A DNA stretch of 6,304 bases, from positions 1-6,304 of the forward strand of contig USIZ01000083.1 in the NCBI GenBank assembly GCA_900554855.1. The letters are read 5' to 3'. Of the stretch, positions 1 through 5,639 are shown piece by piece. The notes beneath the pieces are model-generated. The model did no database searches and had not been told where the DNA came from. It saw only the letters and a program-made list of their open reading frames with translations. The position numbers and the translations under genes were made by a program. This DNA comes from an uncultured Eubacteriales bacterium (GTDB lineage Bacteria; Bacillota; Clostridia; Oscillospirales; Oscillospiraceae). Position 1 is the first letter of the stretch, and the number at the start of each line of letters is the position of its first letter.

Positions 1-763
1 GACGGAACCGGGTGACGGACTCCTCACCGTACAGGCTCTTGATGACGGCGTTCAGGGTGCCCTTCAGATCGGCCATGGTGATGCCCTTGTCCACGACCAT
101 GCCCTCGATCTGGTGGAACATGGGGGAGTGGGTGGCGTCCGCCTCGTCCTTGCGGTACACACGGCCCGGAGCGATGATGCGGATGGGGGGCTCGTGAGTC
201 TCCATGGTGCGCACCTGCATGGGGCTGGTCTGGCTGCGCAGCAGCACGGCGTCGTTTTTGGGATCCTCCTCACCCTTGGTGATATAGAAGGTGTCCGTCC
301 ACTCACGGCCGGGGTGGCCCTCCTCGGTGTTCAGCTTGGTGAAGTTGTACTCGGCCAGCTCTACCTCGGGGCCTTCGGCCACGCTGAAGCCCATGCCGAT
401 AAAGATATCCTTCACCTCGTCCATGATGAGGGTGATGGGATGCTTGTGACCCAGCTCATGGGGTTCGCCGGGGATGGTGACGTCCACGGTCTCGGACTTC
501 AGCTTCAGCTCCAGAGCCAGCTCCTCCAGGTGCTTGCTCTGCTGGGAGATGGCGTCGGTCAGGGCGGAGCGGACCTCGTTGGCCAGCTGACCCATCACGG
601 GGCGCTCCTCGGCGGACAGGGAACCCATCTGCTTCAGCACGGCGGTGAGTTCGCCTTTCTTGCCCAGATACTTGACCCGCAGGGCATCCAGCGCGGCGGC
701 GGTGTCCACCTTCTGAATGGACGCGAGCGCATCGGCACGGATCTGCGCCAGTTTTTCCTTCAT
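1..763 (-). CDS. pheS: Phenylalanine--tRNA ligase alpha subunit, N-terminal 254 residues (partial)
   Basis: This is the catalytic alpha subunit of the alpha2-beta2 enzyme that charges tRNA-Phe in the cytoplasm. The reading frame starts at the ATG complementary to 761-763, with AAGGAGT about 7 nt upstream, and stays open to the window edge, so about 85 C-terminal residues of the usual ~340 are missing. Residues 1-90 are the charged, helical tRNA-binding coiled coil. Residues ~108-254 are the class II synthetase core: HPI at 108-110, GPEVE at 131-135, HPGREWTDTFYI at 150-161, LLRSQTSPMQ at 174-183, and the motif 2 region PGRVYRKDEADATH at 199-212 followed by FHQIEG at 216-221. The residues I can see are those expected of an active enzyme. 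pheT normally follows but would lie outside the window. Expression is controlled by the T-box leader immediately upstream. Identification is very secure. Confidence 0.97.
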   Translation of the reverse strand, partial: MKEKLAQIRADALASIQKVDTAAALDALRVKYLGKKGELTAVLKQMGSLSAEERPVMGQLANEVRSALTDAISQQSKHLEELALELKLKSETVDVTIPGEPHELGHKHPITLIMDEVKDIFIGMGFSVAEGPEVELAEYNFTKLNTEEGHPGREWTDTFYITKGEEDPKNDAVLLRSQTSPMQVRTMETHEPPIRIIAPGRVYRKDEADATHSPMFHQIEGMVVDKGITMADLKGTLNAVIKSLYGEESVTRFR

Positions 764-1042
764 TGTAAAAACTCCTTTACTGGTGTGAAAATTGACAAAA
801 TAAAAAGACCCTTCCTCCCACAATGGGGACGAAAGGCCAACCTTCCGCGGTACCACCCGCATTCGGATCCCGGAAAGATCCGCACTTAGAGATGGGGTAA
901 CGGCCATCAGCCGGTCCGGCATTTCCTCCGAACTGCTCCCGGGCGAACCGATCCCGCTTCCTCCACGCCCGCTTTCAGCCGGTGACAGGCGCTCTCTGAT
1001 GGGGAAGGTGCAGGGATATTTTCCCGTTCTTCGCAAGATAAC
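764..1042 (-). ncRNA. T-box riboswitch (tRNA-Phe responsive) in the pheS leader
   Basis: This leader RNA senses uncharged tRNA-Phe and permits read-through into pheS. The structure was worked out by eye on the minus strand. Stem I has a basal CGGG (1026-1023) paired with CCCG (943-940). Above it is a specifier loop with AAAAU on the 5' side and CGGUUCG on the 3' side. Next come AUCCC (1017-1013) paired with GGGAU (955-951), then CUUCCCCA paired with UGGAGGAAG. An AGAGAG bulge follows, and finally a distal hairpin CGCCUG/CGGGCG whose loop holds GCUG, fitting the GNUG consensus. The specifier UUC at 947-945 reads Phe. A stem GCGGAUC/GAUCCG precedes the conserved GGGUGGUACCGCG (858-846). Its UGGU (855-852) complements a tRNA 3' ACCA with discriminator A, as in tRNA-Phe. 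The family is certain; the exact 5' end is inferred from the promoter. Confidence 0.95.
797..836 (-). terminator. T-box-controlled intrinsic terminator before pheS
   Basis: On the minus strand, CCTTTCGTCCC pairs with GGGAGGAAGGG across a short CATTGT loop, with one internal G-G mismatch, and TCTTTTTATTTT follows. The hairpin occupies 836-809 and the U-tract 808-797. It lies just after the conserved antiterminator sequence. In the T-box family the two structures are alternatives, so this is the off state when tRNA-Phe is charged. Confidence 0.9.
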
Positions 1043-1048
1043 ACACTA

Positions 1049-1077
1049 TTTATATCACAACATTTTGCAGAGCGCAA
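1049..1077 (-). promoter_or_regulatory. Sigma-A-type promoter of the pheS T-box transcript
   Basis: On the minus strand a -35 TTGCGC (1077-1072) and a -10 TATAAA (1054-1049) are separated by exactly 17 bp. Transcription would begin near 1042, which puts the complete Stem I inside the transcript. The placement relative to the T-box supports the call. Confidence 0.75.
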
Positions 1078-1116
1078 GGGGGCGGCGAAAAAAACGGTAA
1101 TATTTTGCCTGCAAAG

Positions 1117-1145
1117 TTCCCTTTTGCGCTATGGCGTGTTAAAAT
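1117..1145 (+). promoter_or_regulatory. Possible promoter of the nnr-lipoprotein-alr cluster
   Basis: TTCCCT (1117-1122, a weak -35) and TAAAAT (1140-1145, a good -10) are 17 bp apart, 42 bp before the nnr start codon. The stretch just downstream (AATAATAAAG) is AT-rich for this window. The -35 matches only half of the consensus, so the exact boxes are uncertain, although some promoter is expected here because pheS lies divergent. Confidence 0.4.
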
Positions 1146-1187
1146 AATAAAGTTCATTCTGTGACTTTTCAGAAGGGGAGTGGAACA

Positions 1188-2723
1188 ATGAGAATTGCGA
1201 CAGCGCAGCAGATGCGCGATCTGGATCATATGACCATCCACGACCGGGGGGTGCCCTCGGACGTGCTGATGGAGCGGGCGGCACAGGGAATTTTAACGGC
1301 CTGCCTCAGCTGCATAGATCTTCCGGAAGGAAAACGTGCGGCGGTGTTCTGCGGCGCAGGGAACAACGGCGGCGACGGCGTGGCCGTGGCCCGGCTGCTG
1401 CTGGAGGCCGGGCTGACTGTACGGGCCTTCCTCGTGGGACGACGTGAAAAAATGACTGACGACTGCCGGGAGATGGAGCGCCGCCTGAACGCTGCGGGCG
1501 GCACACTGGAGGACTTTGATCCGGCGTCCGAGACCCAACGCGGCTTTTCTATGGAGGGCGACGTGCTGGTCGATGCCCTCTTTGGAATAGGTTTGAACTC
1601 GGATATTCGTGGAAACGCCGTGACGGCTATTCAGTGGATGAATGAAGCTCCGGCACCCACTGTGGCGGCGGACATTGCCTCCGGTGTGGAAACGGACACC
1701 GGCCGTGTGCTGGGCTGTGCAGTCAAAGCCGCTAAGACTGTCACCTTTACTCTGCCTAAGATGGGGCATCTAGTGGGAGACGGTGCGCTGTGCGCGGGGA
1801 ATCTTATTGTCCACTCCATTGGTATTCCGGAGGAATTGGTGGATGGTATGGTCTATTCCGCCCAAAGCATTACGGCGGAGCTGGTACGCTCCTGGCTGCC
1901 GGAGCGTCCGGCGGACGGCCATAAGGGCACCTTTGGAAAATGCTATCTGCTCTGCGGCAGCACCGGTTATACCGGCGCGCCGATCCTGTCCTCCCGGGCG
2001 GCGGTACGCAGCGGCACAGGGCTGGTGTTCCTTGGAGTACCTGAGTCCATCTATACCATTGCCGCCGTCAAATCGGACGAGGCCATGCCTGCCCCGTTGC
2101 CGGCCGGAGAGGATGGAACGCTTTCGGCGCAGGCGCTTGAGCCTGTGCTCACCAAGATGGCAGGCTGTGACGCGGCGCTCATCGGCCCTGGCCTTGGCCG
2201 GAGTGAGGGCGTAGAGGAAGTGGTCCGCCGTGTGATGGAGACGGTGCAGTATCCGCTGGTGCTGGATGCTGACGGCATAAATGCCATTTCCGGGCATATG
2301 GATATTCTGTACCGGCGGAGGGAGTCCCCGACGATCGTGACGCCTCATGATGGGGAGTTTGCCCGGATGGGCGGCGACCTGTCCGACGGGGATCGGGTGA
2401 CGGCGGCCCGGAAGTTCGCCATGACCTTTGGCTGCCTGCTGGTGCTCAAGGGTCATCGTACGATCATCTGTCTGCCCGATGGTGAGATCTTCGTCAATAC
2501 CACCGGAAATTCCGGCATGGCCAAGGGCGGCAGCGGCGATGTGCTCAGCGGCATTCTGGTGTCGCTGTTGGCGCAGGGGCTGCACCCGGTCAAGGCGGCG
2601 GTGTGCGCGGTCTGGATCCATGGCCGGGCAGGTGACCTGTGTGCGGAGAAGTTCGGCGAGCGGGCTATGACGCCATCGGATATGATCGCCGTACTGGGCG
2701 AAGTTTTTAAGGAATTGGAGTGA
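1188..2723 (+). CDS. nnr: Bifunctional NAD(P)H-hydrate repair enzyme (epimerase + ADP/ATP-dependent dehydratase)
   Basis: A 511-residue cytoplasmic metabolite-repair enzyme of the YjeF family. The N-terminal half epimerises R- and S-NAD(P)H hydrates and the C-terminal half dehydrates the S form back to NAD(P)H. Start: ATG at 1188 with AAGGGGAG seven nt upstream; an in-frame GTG at 1161 has no such site. The YjeF_N domain (about 1-215) shows CGAGNNGGDG at 55-64, VDALFGIGL at 128-136 and ADIASGVETDTG at 161-172 (Ala where most members have Pro). The ribokinase-like dehydratase domain (about 230-511) shows HKGTFG at 245-250, GPGLG at 333-337, DADG at 360-363, TPHDGEF at 385-391 and the nucleotide-binding GNSGMAKGGSGDVLSG at 440-455. 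Both catalytic regions look intact. It is the first gene of the plus-strand cluster; in relatives acpS often precedes it but is absent here. Confidence 0.95.
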   Translation: MRIATAQQMRDLDHMTIHDRGVPSDVLMERAAQGILTACLSCIDLPEGKRAAVFCGAGNNGGDGVAVARLLLEAGLTVRAFLVGRREKMTDDCREMERRLNAAGGTLEDFDPASETQRGFSMEGDVLVDALFGIGLNSDIRGNAVTAIQWMNEAPAPTVAADIASGVETDTGRVLGCAVKAAKTVTFTLPKMGHLVGDGALCAGNLIVHSIGIPEELVDGMVYSAQSITAELVRSWLPERPADGHKGTFGKCYLLCGSTGYTGAPILSSRAAVRSGTGLVFLGVPESIYTIAAVKSDEAMPAPLPAGEDGTLSAQALEPVLTKMAGCDAALIGPGLGRSEGVEEVVRRVMETVQYPLVLDADGINAISGHMDILYRRRESPTIVTPHDGEFARMGGDLSDGDRVTAARKFAMTFGCLLVLKGHRTIICLPDGEIFVNTTGNSGMAKGGSGDVLSGILVSLLAQGLHPVKAAVCAVWIHGRAGDLCAEKFGERAMTPSDMIAVLGEVFKELE

Positions 2724-2729
2724 AGCTGT

Positions 2730-3326
2730 GTGCGCCTGAGACTGGGTGCACTGATGATGACCCTTCTGCTGGGCCTGACGGCCTGTGCGGGAGGTCGGAG
2801 CGCGTCCGGCCTGGATGCAAAATATCGCAGCTATTATGCCGCACTGACCGGGTTTTCCGGCCGGTGCACCGTGACGGCGGACTATGGAACCAAGGTTTAT
2901 GAATATGAACTGGCGCTGGCCGGTGATCTGACGCAGGGTGAAGCGGAAGTGACTGCGCCTGAGAATATCGCCGGGGTACGGTTCCAATGGGCGGACGAGG
3001 ACGGAGCGCTTGTCTATGACGGCGTGACGCTGGAGACGGGAGAACTGTCCCCGGACGGCCTGTCTCCGGCGGATGCTGCGCCGCTGGTGCTGACCGCACT
3101 GGCGGAGGGGCGGCAGCTCTCTGCCGGAGAACAGAAGCTGGATGGGGAAGAGACCGTCTTCCTCGAATTGGCGAACCCAAAGTCTCAGGATGAGGATAAT
3201 CGGGTTTTGTGCTGGCTGGAGAAAAGTGACGGCGCTTTGCGCCGGGCGGAAGTGCTCAGCGCAGGTATGACCGTGGTCACGCTTGTTTTTTCGGAATTTA
3301 CCTATACATTTGATATTCAGGAATAG
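2730..3326 (+). CDS. Membrane lipoprotein in the GerS/YdcC position (LolA-like family likely)
   Basis: A 198-residue predicted exported lipoprotein. It starts at GTG 2730, six nt after the nnr stop. A GGAG lies inside the end of nnr nine nt upstream, and this start gives a proper signal peptide (MRLRLGALMMTLLLGLTAC) with lipobox L16-T17-A18-C19. The mature part has no membrane segments and reads as alternating short beta strands, e.g. the region around residues 44-60 (VTADYGTKVYEYELALA) and AGVRFQW at 80-86. Its place between nnr and alr is where Bacillus carries ydcC, and clostridial gerS likewise precedes alr. C. difficile GerS is a lipoprotein needed for spore cortex hydrolysis through the amidase CwlD. 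Seen directly: lipoprotein, size and gene order. Inferred: membership of that family and a sporulation or germination role. Sequence identity to GerS cannot be judged by eye and may be low. Confidence 0.75.
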   Translation: MRLRLGALMMTLLLGLTACAGGRSASGLDAKYRSYYAALTGFSGRCTVTADYGTKVYEYELALAGDLTQGEAEVTAPENIAGVRFQWADEDGALVYDGVTLETGELSPDGLSPADAAPLVLTALAEGRQLSAGEQKLDGEETVFLELANPKSQDEDNRVLCWLEKSDGALRRAEVLSAGMTVVTLVFSEFTYTFDIQE

Positions 3327-3339
3327 AAGGTTGACATAA

Positions 3340-4461
3340 ATGAATGATCTGCAAAAGAGAACCTGGGCGGAGATCCATCTGGGGCGGCTGGCCGACAACT
3401 ACCACGCGCTGCGTGCGCTGGCGCCCGAGAGCAAATTCGTCGGTCTGGTCAAAGCCAACGCCTATGGACACGGCGCGGTGCCGGTGGCGCAGAAGCTGAC
3501 GGAACTGGGGACGGACTATCTGGCGGTGGCCTGCCTGGATGAGGCACTGGAGCTGCGCCGGGCAGGGATCGAGACGCCTGTTCTGATCCTCGGCAATACG
3601 CCCCCGGAATACACCAGGGAGCTGATGGATGCGCATATCACCCAAAATGTCTATGATCCTGCGCTGGCAAAGGAGTTCTCCCGCCGGGCGCTGGAGCTGG
3701 GCGGAAAGCTGCTGTGCCACCTGAAGGTGGACACCGGTATGTCCCGGCTGGGTATTCTCTGTGACGAGGCGGACATGGCCGTGGGCGTGGATGCGCTGGA
3801 GGAGATGGCTAAGCTGCCCGGGCTGGACTGCGAGGGCATCTTCATGCACTTTGCAGATGCCGACTCCTGTCCGGAGTACTCCAAAATGCAGATCCGCCGC
3901 TTCCATCAGGTGCTGCGGGAGCTGAAGAACCGGGGCGTGGAGTTCCGCCTGCGCCACTGCTGCGCCGGTGCGGCCACGCTGAACTACCCGGAGGTGCATC
4001 TGGATATGATCCGCCCGGGCATTCCGCTCTACGGCCTCTATCCAGACCCCTCCACGATGGATAAGATCAACCTGAAGCCGGTCATGGAGCTCAAGACCCG
4101 GGTCATCTCTCTGCGCCGCCTGCCCAAGGGTACCTGTGTGAGCTACGGCCGCACCTATACGCTGGAGCGGGACAGCCTTGTGGCCGCCGTGCCGGTGGGC
4201 TATGCCGACGGTCTGCACCGCAGCCTGAGCAACCGCATGAGCATGCTGGTGCGGGGAAAGGCGGCCCCGCAGATCGGTCGTATCTGCATGGATATGTGTA
4301 TGTTGGACGTGACGGATGTGCCCGGTGTGCAGATGGGCGATGTGGTCACGGTGTTCGGGGATGGCGCGCCCCTCCAGACGCTGGCGGATACGGAGGGCAC
4401 CATCACCTATGAGATGCTCTGCGCGGTGGCACCCCGGGTGCCGAGGATCTATCTGGACTGA
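3340..4461 (+). CDS. alr: Alanine racemase
   Basis: A 373-residue PLP enzyme that interconverts L- and D-alanine in the cytoplasm, supplying D-Ala for peptidoglycan and, in spore formers, often limiting premature germination. ATG 3340 has AGAAGG nine nt upstream and lies 13 nt after the lipoprotein stop, so co-transcription is likely. The N-terminal TIM barrel carries KANAYGHG with the PLP lysine K38. MIRPGI places R225, expected to contact the PLP pyridine nitrogen. The C-terminal beta domain has VSYG with the catalytic tyrosine Y269, then GYADG (287-291) nineteen residues later, and GRICMD (313-318). Length and residue spacing fit the Geobacillus enzyme pattern (Lys39/Tyr265), so it should be active. 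The order lipoprotein-alr-endoA is conserved in Firmicutes. Confidence 0.96.
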   Translation: MNDLQKRTWAEIHLGRLADNYHALRALAPESKFVGLVKANAYGHGAVPVAQKLTELGTDYLAVACLDEALELRRAGIETPVLILGNTPPEYTRELMDAHITQNVYDPALAKEFSRRALELGGKLLCHLKVDTGMSRLGILCDEADMAVGVDALEEMAKLPGLDCEGIFMHFADADSCPEYSKMQIRRFHQVLRELKNRGVEFRLRHCCAGAATLNYPEVHLDMIRPGIPLYGLYPDPSTMDKINLKPVMELKTRVISLRRLPKGTCVSYGRTYTLERDSLVAAVPVGYADGLHRSLSNRMSMLVRGKAAPQIGRICMDMCMLDVTDVPGVQMGDVVTVFGDGAPLQTLADTEGTITYEMLCAVAPRVPRIYLD

Positions 4462-4520
4462 GAACAGACTCGCTTTCTGACGCATAAGCTGGAATGGGAG
4501 ACAAAGCGGTCGGGAGAAAA

Positions 4521-4561
4521 GGCGGCGCACCGTTCTTCCTCAGGGTATAAGGAGCGCCGCC
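4521..4561 (+). repeat. Long hairpin between alr and the EndoA gene
   Basis: GGCGGCGC (4521-4528) is perfectly complementary to GCGCCGCC (4554-4561). Inside, TCCT and AGGA can add four more pairs next to the 3' arm. No T-run follows, so it is not a standard intrinsic terminator. It could protect the alr mRNA end or reduce read-through into the toxin gene. The structure is seen directly; the role is inferred. Confidence 0.6.
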
Positions 4562-4571
4562 CCGTGGGAAA

Positions 4572-4628
4572 ATGAAAGTGACCTCGTTACATAGCCGTAA
4601 CGAAGCCTACTTTGACCGCGGAGTGTGA
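4572..4628 (+). other. 18-codon mini-ORF in the EndoA leader (doubtful)
   Basis: ATG at 4572 opens a frame encoding MKVTSLHSRNEAYFDRGV and ending in TGA at 4626-4628, five nt before the preferred toxin start at 4634. A purine stretch GTGGGAAA lies immediately upstream, but its spacing to the ATG is too short for a convincing ribosome binding site. The frame spans the hairpin at 4584-4603. It could be a coupled leader peptide, a remnant of the lost antitoxin's C-terminus, or chance. I see no decisive similarity to a CopG antitoxin. Confidence 0.2.
4584..4603 (+). repeat. Small hairpin with UACAU in the EndoA leader
   Basis: TCGTTAC (4584-4590) pairs perfectly with GTAACGA (4597-4603) around an ATAGCC loop. 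The pentamer TACAT at 4588-4592 spans the stem-loop boundary. UACAU is the published cleavage site of Bacillus EndoA/MazF. The hairpin lies about 30 nt before the toxin start. A regulatory role is inferred only. Confidence 0.55.
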
Positions 4629-4633
4629 ATGTT

Positions 4634-5002
4634 GTGGATAACAGCGTCAGAAGAGGAGATATTTTTTATGCTGACCTGAGTCCGGTGGTCGGCAGTGAGC
4701 AGGGAGGCGTGCGGCCTGTCCTGATCATTCAGAATGACATGGGCAACCGGCACAGTCCGACGGTGATCGCCGCGGCGATCACATCCCAGATGAACAAGGC
4801 AAAGCTGCCCACTCATATTGAGCTGGTGGGGCAGGACTGCGGCCTGACCAAGGACTCCATTGTCCTGCTGGAGCAGATCCGAACGCTGGATAAGCGCCGC
4901 CTGCGGGAGCACATGGGACGGCTGGACGGCGCGCTGATGGACGAGGTGGATCGGGCCATTGCGGTCAGCTTCGGCCTGCACGCAAATGCAAAAGAGGTTT
5001 GA
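4634..5002 (+). CDS. ndoA: EndoA/MazF-family endoribonuclease toxin without a neighbouring antitoxin
   Basis: A 122-residue sequence-specific mRNA interferase of the PemK/MazF/EndoA family, acting as a cytoplasmic dimer. The preferred start is GTG 4634 with GGAG (4620-4623) ten nt upstream. An upstream in-frame GTG at 4625 would leave only one nt after GGAG. RGDIFYADLSPVVGSEQGG near the N-terminus, RPVLIIQND (27-35), AAITSQ (47-52), KAKLPTH and LLEQIRT(L)DK closely follow the B. subtilis EndoA pattern from memory. Residues matching the catalytic Arg25 and Thr48 of that enzyme are present as R27 and T50, so activity is expected. It lies downstream of alr as in Bacillus, but the ~90-codon CopG-like antitoxin gene (ndoAI) normally in between is absent. 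The enzyme may be controlled by an antitoxin elsewhere, by its leader, or have become a housekeeping RNase. Confidence 0.93.
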   Translation: MDNSVRRGDIFYADLSPVVGSEQGGVRPVLIIQNDMGNRHSPTVIAAAITSQMNKAKLPTHIELVGQDCGLTKDSIVLLEQIRTLDKRRLREHMGRLDGALMDEVDRAIAVSFGLHANAKEV

Positions 5003-5051
5003 AGCAAATGGGAAAGAGAGGACAGTTTGCGGACCGTCCTCTCTTTTGCTT
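5002..5051. terminator. Bidirectional terminator between ndoA and the convergent lipoprotein gene
   Basis: AAAGAGAGGAC (5013-5023) pairs perfectly with GTCCTCTCTTT (5036-5046), and the T-run reaches 5047. An outer helix AAGCAA (5002-5007) with TTGCTT (5046-5051) can extend the stem past a small bulge. The T-rich 3' side serves the plus strand. The minus strand reads CTCTCTTTCCC, a weaker U-tract. The location between two convergent stop codons fits shared termination. Confidence 0.85.
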
Positions 5052-5059
5052 GGCGAAGC

Positions 5060-5440
5060 TTATTTTTCCCTGTTGGCGGCAGTCCTGCCGTTTGCGGCGT
5101 TGTCCGCGCCGTCCACGATGTCCTTGGCGGCATTGCCCACGCCGTCAACGGCGTCCCGGACGGCATCGGCGGCGTCGTGCACCACATTTTTGCCGCCGTC
5201 AATGACGTCGTCTGCCGCATCTTTTGCGGTGTCCCCGGCGGTTTCGGCCTCGTTGCGCACGGTGTCCCCGGCTTTGTCCAGCGTATCTCTGGCGTCCTCG
5301 GCCACACCGCCGTTTTCTGTGGCTGAGTAATTGCCGGGGTTTTGCGCGGCTTCCGGCTTTTTCTCCCGACCGCAGGCGGTCAGGGCGAGGGCAAAGGCCA
5401 GCGCAAAGGCGAGGACTGACCATCGTCTGTCCATCTTCAT
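5060..5440 (-). CDS. Small lipoprotein with six 11-residue LEA-like repeats
   Basis: A 126-residue exported lipoprotein of unrecognised family. The ATG is complementary to 5438-5440 with AGGAGG six nt upstream; an upstream in-frame ATG at 5476 lacks such a site. Residues 1-22 are a signal peptide (MKMDRRW then an Ala/Leu/Phe core) ending in lipobox LTAC with C23. After a short linker (24-46), residues 47-112 form six uninterrupted 11-mers. In each, position 2 is acidic or Asn, 4 is small or hydrophobic, 5 is Arg/Lys in all six, 6 is Asp/Asn in all six, 8 is hydrophobic in most (Ala/Val/Leu), 9 is mostly acidic and 11 is Ala/Val. This matches the layout of group 3 LEA and similar amphipathic 11-mer proteins, which are often disordered until dehydrated or membrane-bound. 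An envelope- or membrane-protective role is inferred only. It is convergent with ndoA and divergent from perR. Confidence 0.85.
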   Translation of the reverse strand: MKMDRRWSVLAFALAFALALTACGREKKPEAAQNPGNYSATENGGVAEDARDTLDKAGDTVRNEAETAGDTAKDAADDVIDGGKNVVHDAADAVRDAVDGVGNAAKDIVDGADNAANGRTAANREK

Positions 5441-5468
5441 AATTCTCCTCCTCTGAAATCTGCATTTT

Positions 5469-5486
5469 CCGCTCAAAAGGGAGCGG
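5469..5486 (-). repeat. Hairpin in the 5' leader of the repeat lipoprotein gene
   Basis: On the minus strand CCGCTC pairs with GAGCGG across a CCTTTT loop, and AAAATGC follows. It lies about 29 nt upstream of the start codon, between the putative promoter and the ribosome binding site. A stabilising or regulatory mRNA hairpin is possible; there is no U-tract. Confidence 0.5.
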
Positions 5487-5513
5487 CTGTTGTCAGTATG
5501 CGCCGCCGGAAAA

Positions 5514-5543
5514 AATTTAGTCCCGGAAAAATGCGCCGGACAA
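5514..5543 (-). promoter_or_regulatory. Possible promoter of the repeat lipoprotein gene
   Basis: On the minus strand TTGTCC (5543-5538) and TAAATT (5519-5514) are 18 bp apart, each matching the sigma-A consensus at four of six positions. It is the only reasonable pair seen in this 200-bp divergent region for the minus strand. A sporulation or stress sigma factor could be used instead. Confidence 0.35.
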
Positions 5544-5565
5544 GCCGAAAAAATTTAAAATAGGA

Positions 5566-5594
5566 TTGCATTCAGATAACGCTTTTGTTATAAT
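5566..5594 (+). promoter_or_regulatory. Strong sigma-A promoter of perR
   Basis: TTGCAT (5566-5571) and a perfect TATAAT (5589-5594) are separated by exactly 17 bp, putting the start site near 5601. Just upstream of the -35, an A-tract-rich stretch (5548-5560) resembles an UP element. This is the closest match to consensus in the window. Confidence 0.85.
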
Positions 5595-5604
5595 CAGATT
5601 GTAA
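5588..5604 (+). promoter_or_regulatory. Candidate Fur/PerR operator overlapping the perR -10
   Basis: TTATAAT and ATTGTAA form an inverted repeat (one mismatch) with a CAG spacer. The left half is identical to a half-site of the Bacillus PerR box TTATAATnATTATAA, but the spacing is three rather than one. It covers the -10 and the start point, so binding would repress transcription. Autoregulation of PerR is common in the family; here it is inferred. Confidence 0.45.
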
Positions 5605-5639
5605 TTAAGAATGCTTATTGTTTTGGAGGGGGATGAGAT

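Noticed and set aside
113..889. 258-codon open frame on the plus strand opposite pheS and the T-box
   Set aside because: It is antisense to a clearly conserved pheS frame and runs into the T-box RNA; the translation is low-complexity Gly/Leu/His, typical of a shadow frame in GC-rich DNA.
1004..1006. A UUC triplet at 1006-1004 on the minus strand as the T-box specifier
   Set aside because: In the folded Stem I it lies in a paired region (CUUCC with GGAAG); the UUC at 947-945 is unpaired on the 3' side of the specifier loop, as the family requires.
1770..3398. 542-codon open frame on the minus strand across nnr and the lipoprotein gene
   Set aside because: It covers the real genes antisense, has Arg/His/Gln-rich composition with no recognisable motif and crosses gene boundaries; codon-bias shadow.
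3298..4530. 410-codon open frame on the minus strand opposite alr
   Set aside because: Complementary to the well-supported alr frame, His/Gln/Arg-rich, no motifs and no ribosome binding site seen.
4494..4550. 18-codon ORF starting at ATG 4494
   Set aside because: No ribosome binding site at the right distance and its frame crosses the long hairpin; nothing distinguishes it from chance.
4462..4574. Open stretch of 37 codons continuing in frame after the alr TGA
   Set aside because: Alr is already full length and ends with a normal C-terminus; the extension is basic, motif-free and covers the 4521-4561 hairpin, so stop-codon read-through is not supported.
5027..5330. Overlapping plus-strand frames opposite the repeat lipoprotein
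   Set aside because: They arise from the 33-bp repetitive coding DNA of the minus-strand gene; only the minus frame has an AGGAGG site, signal peptide and lipobox.
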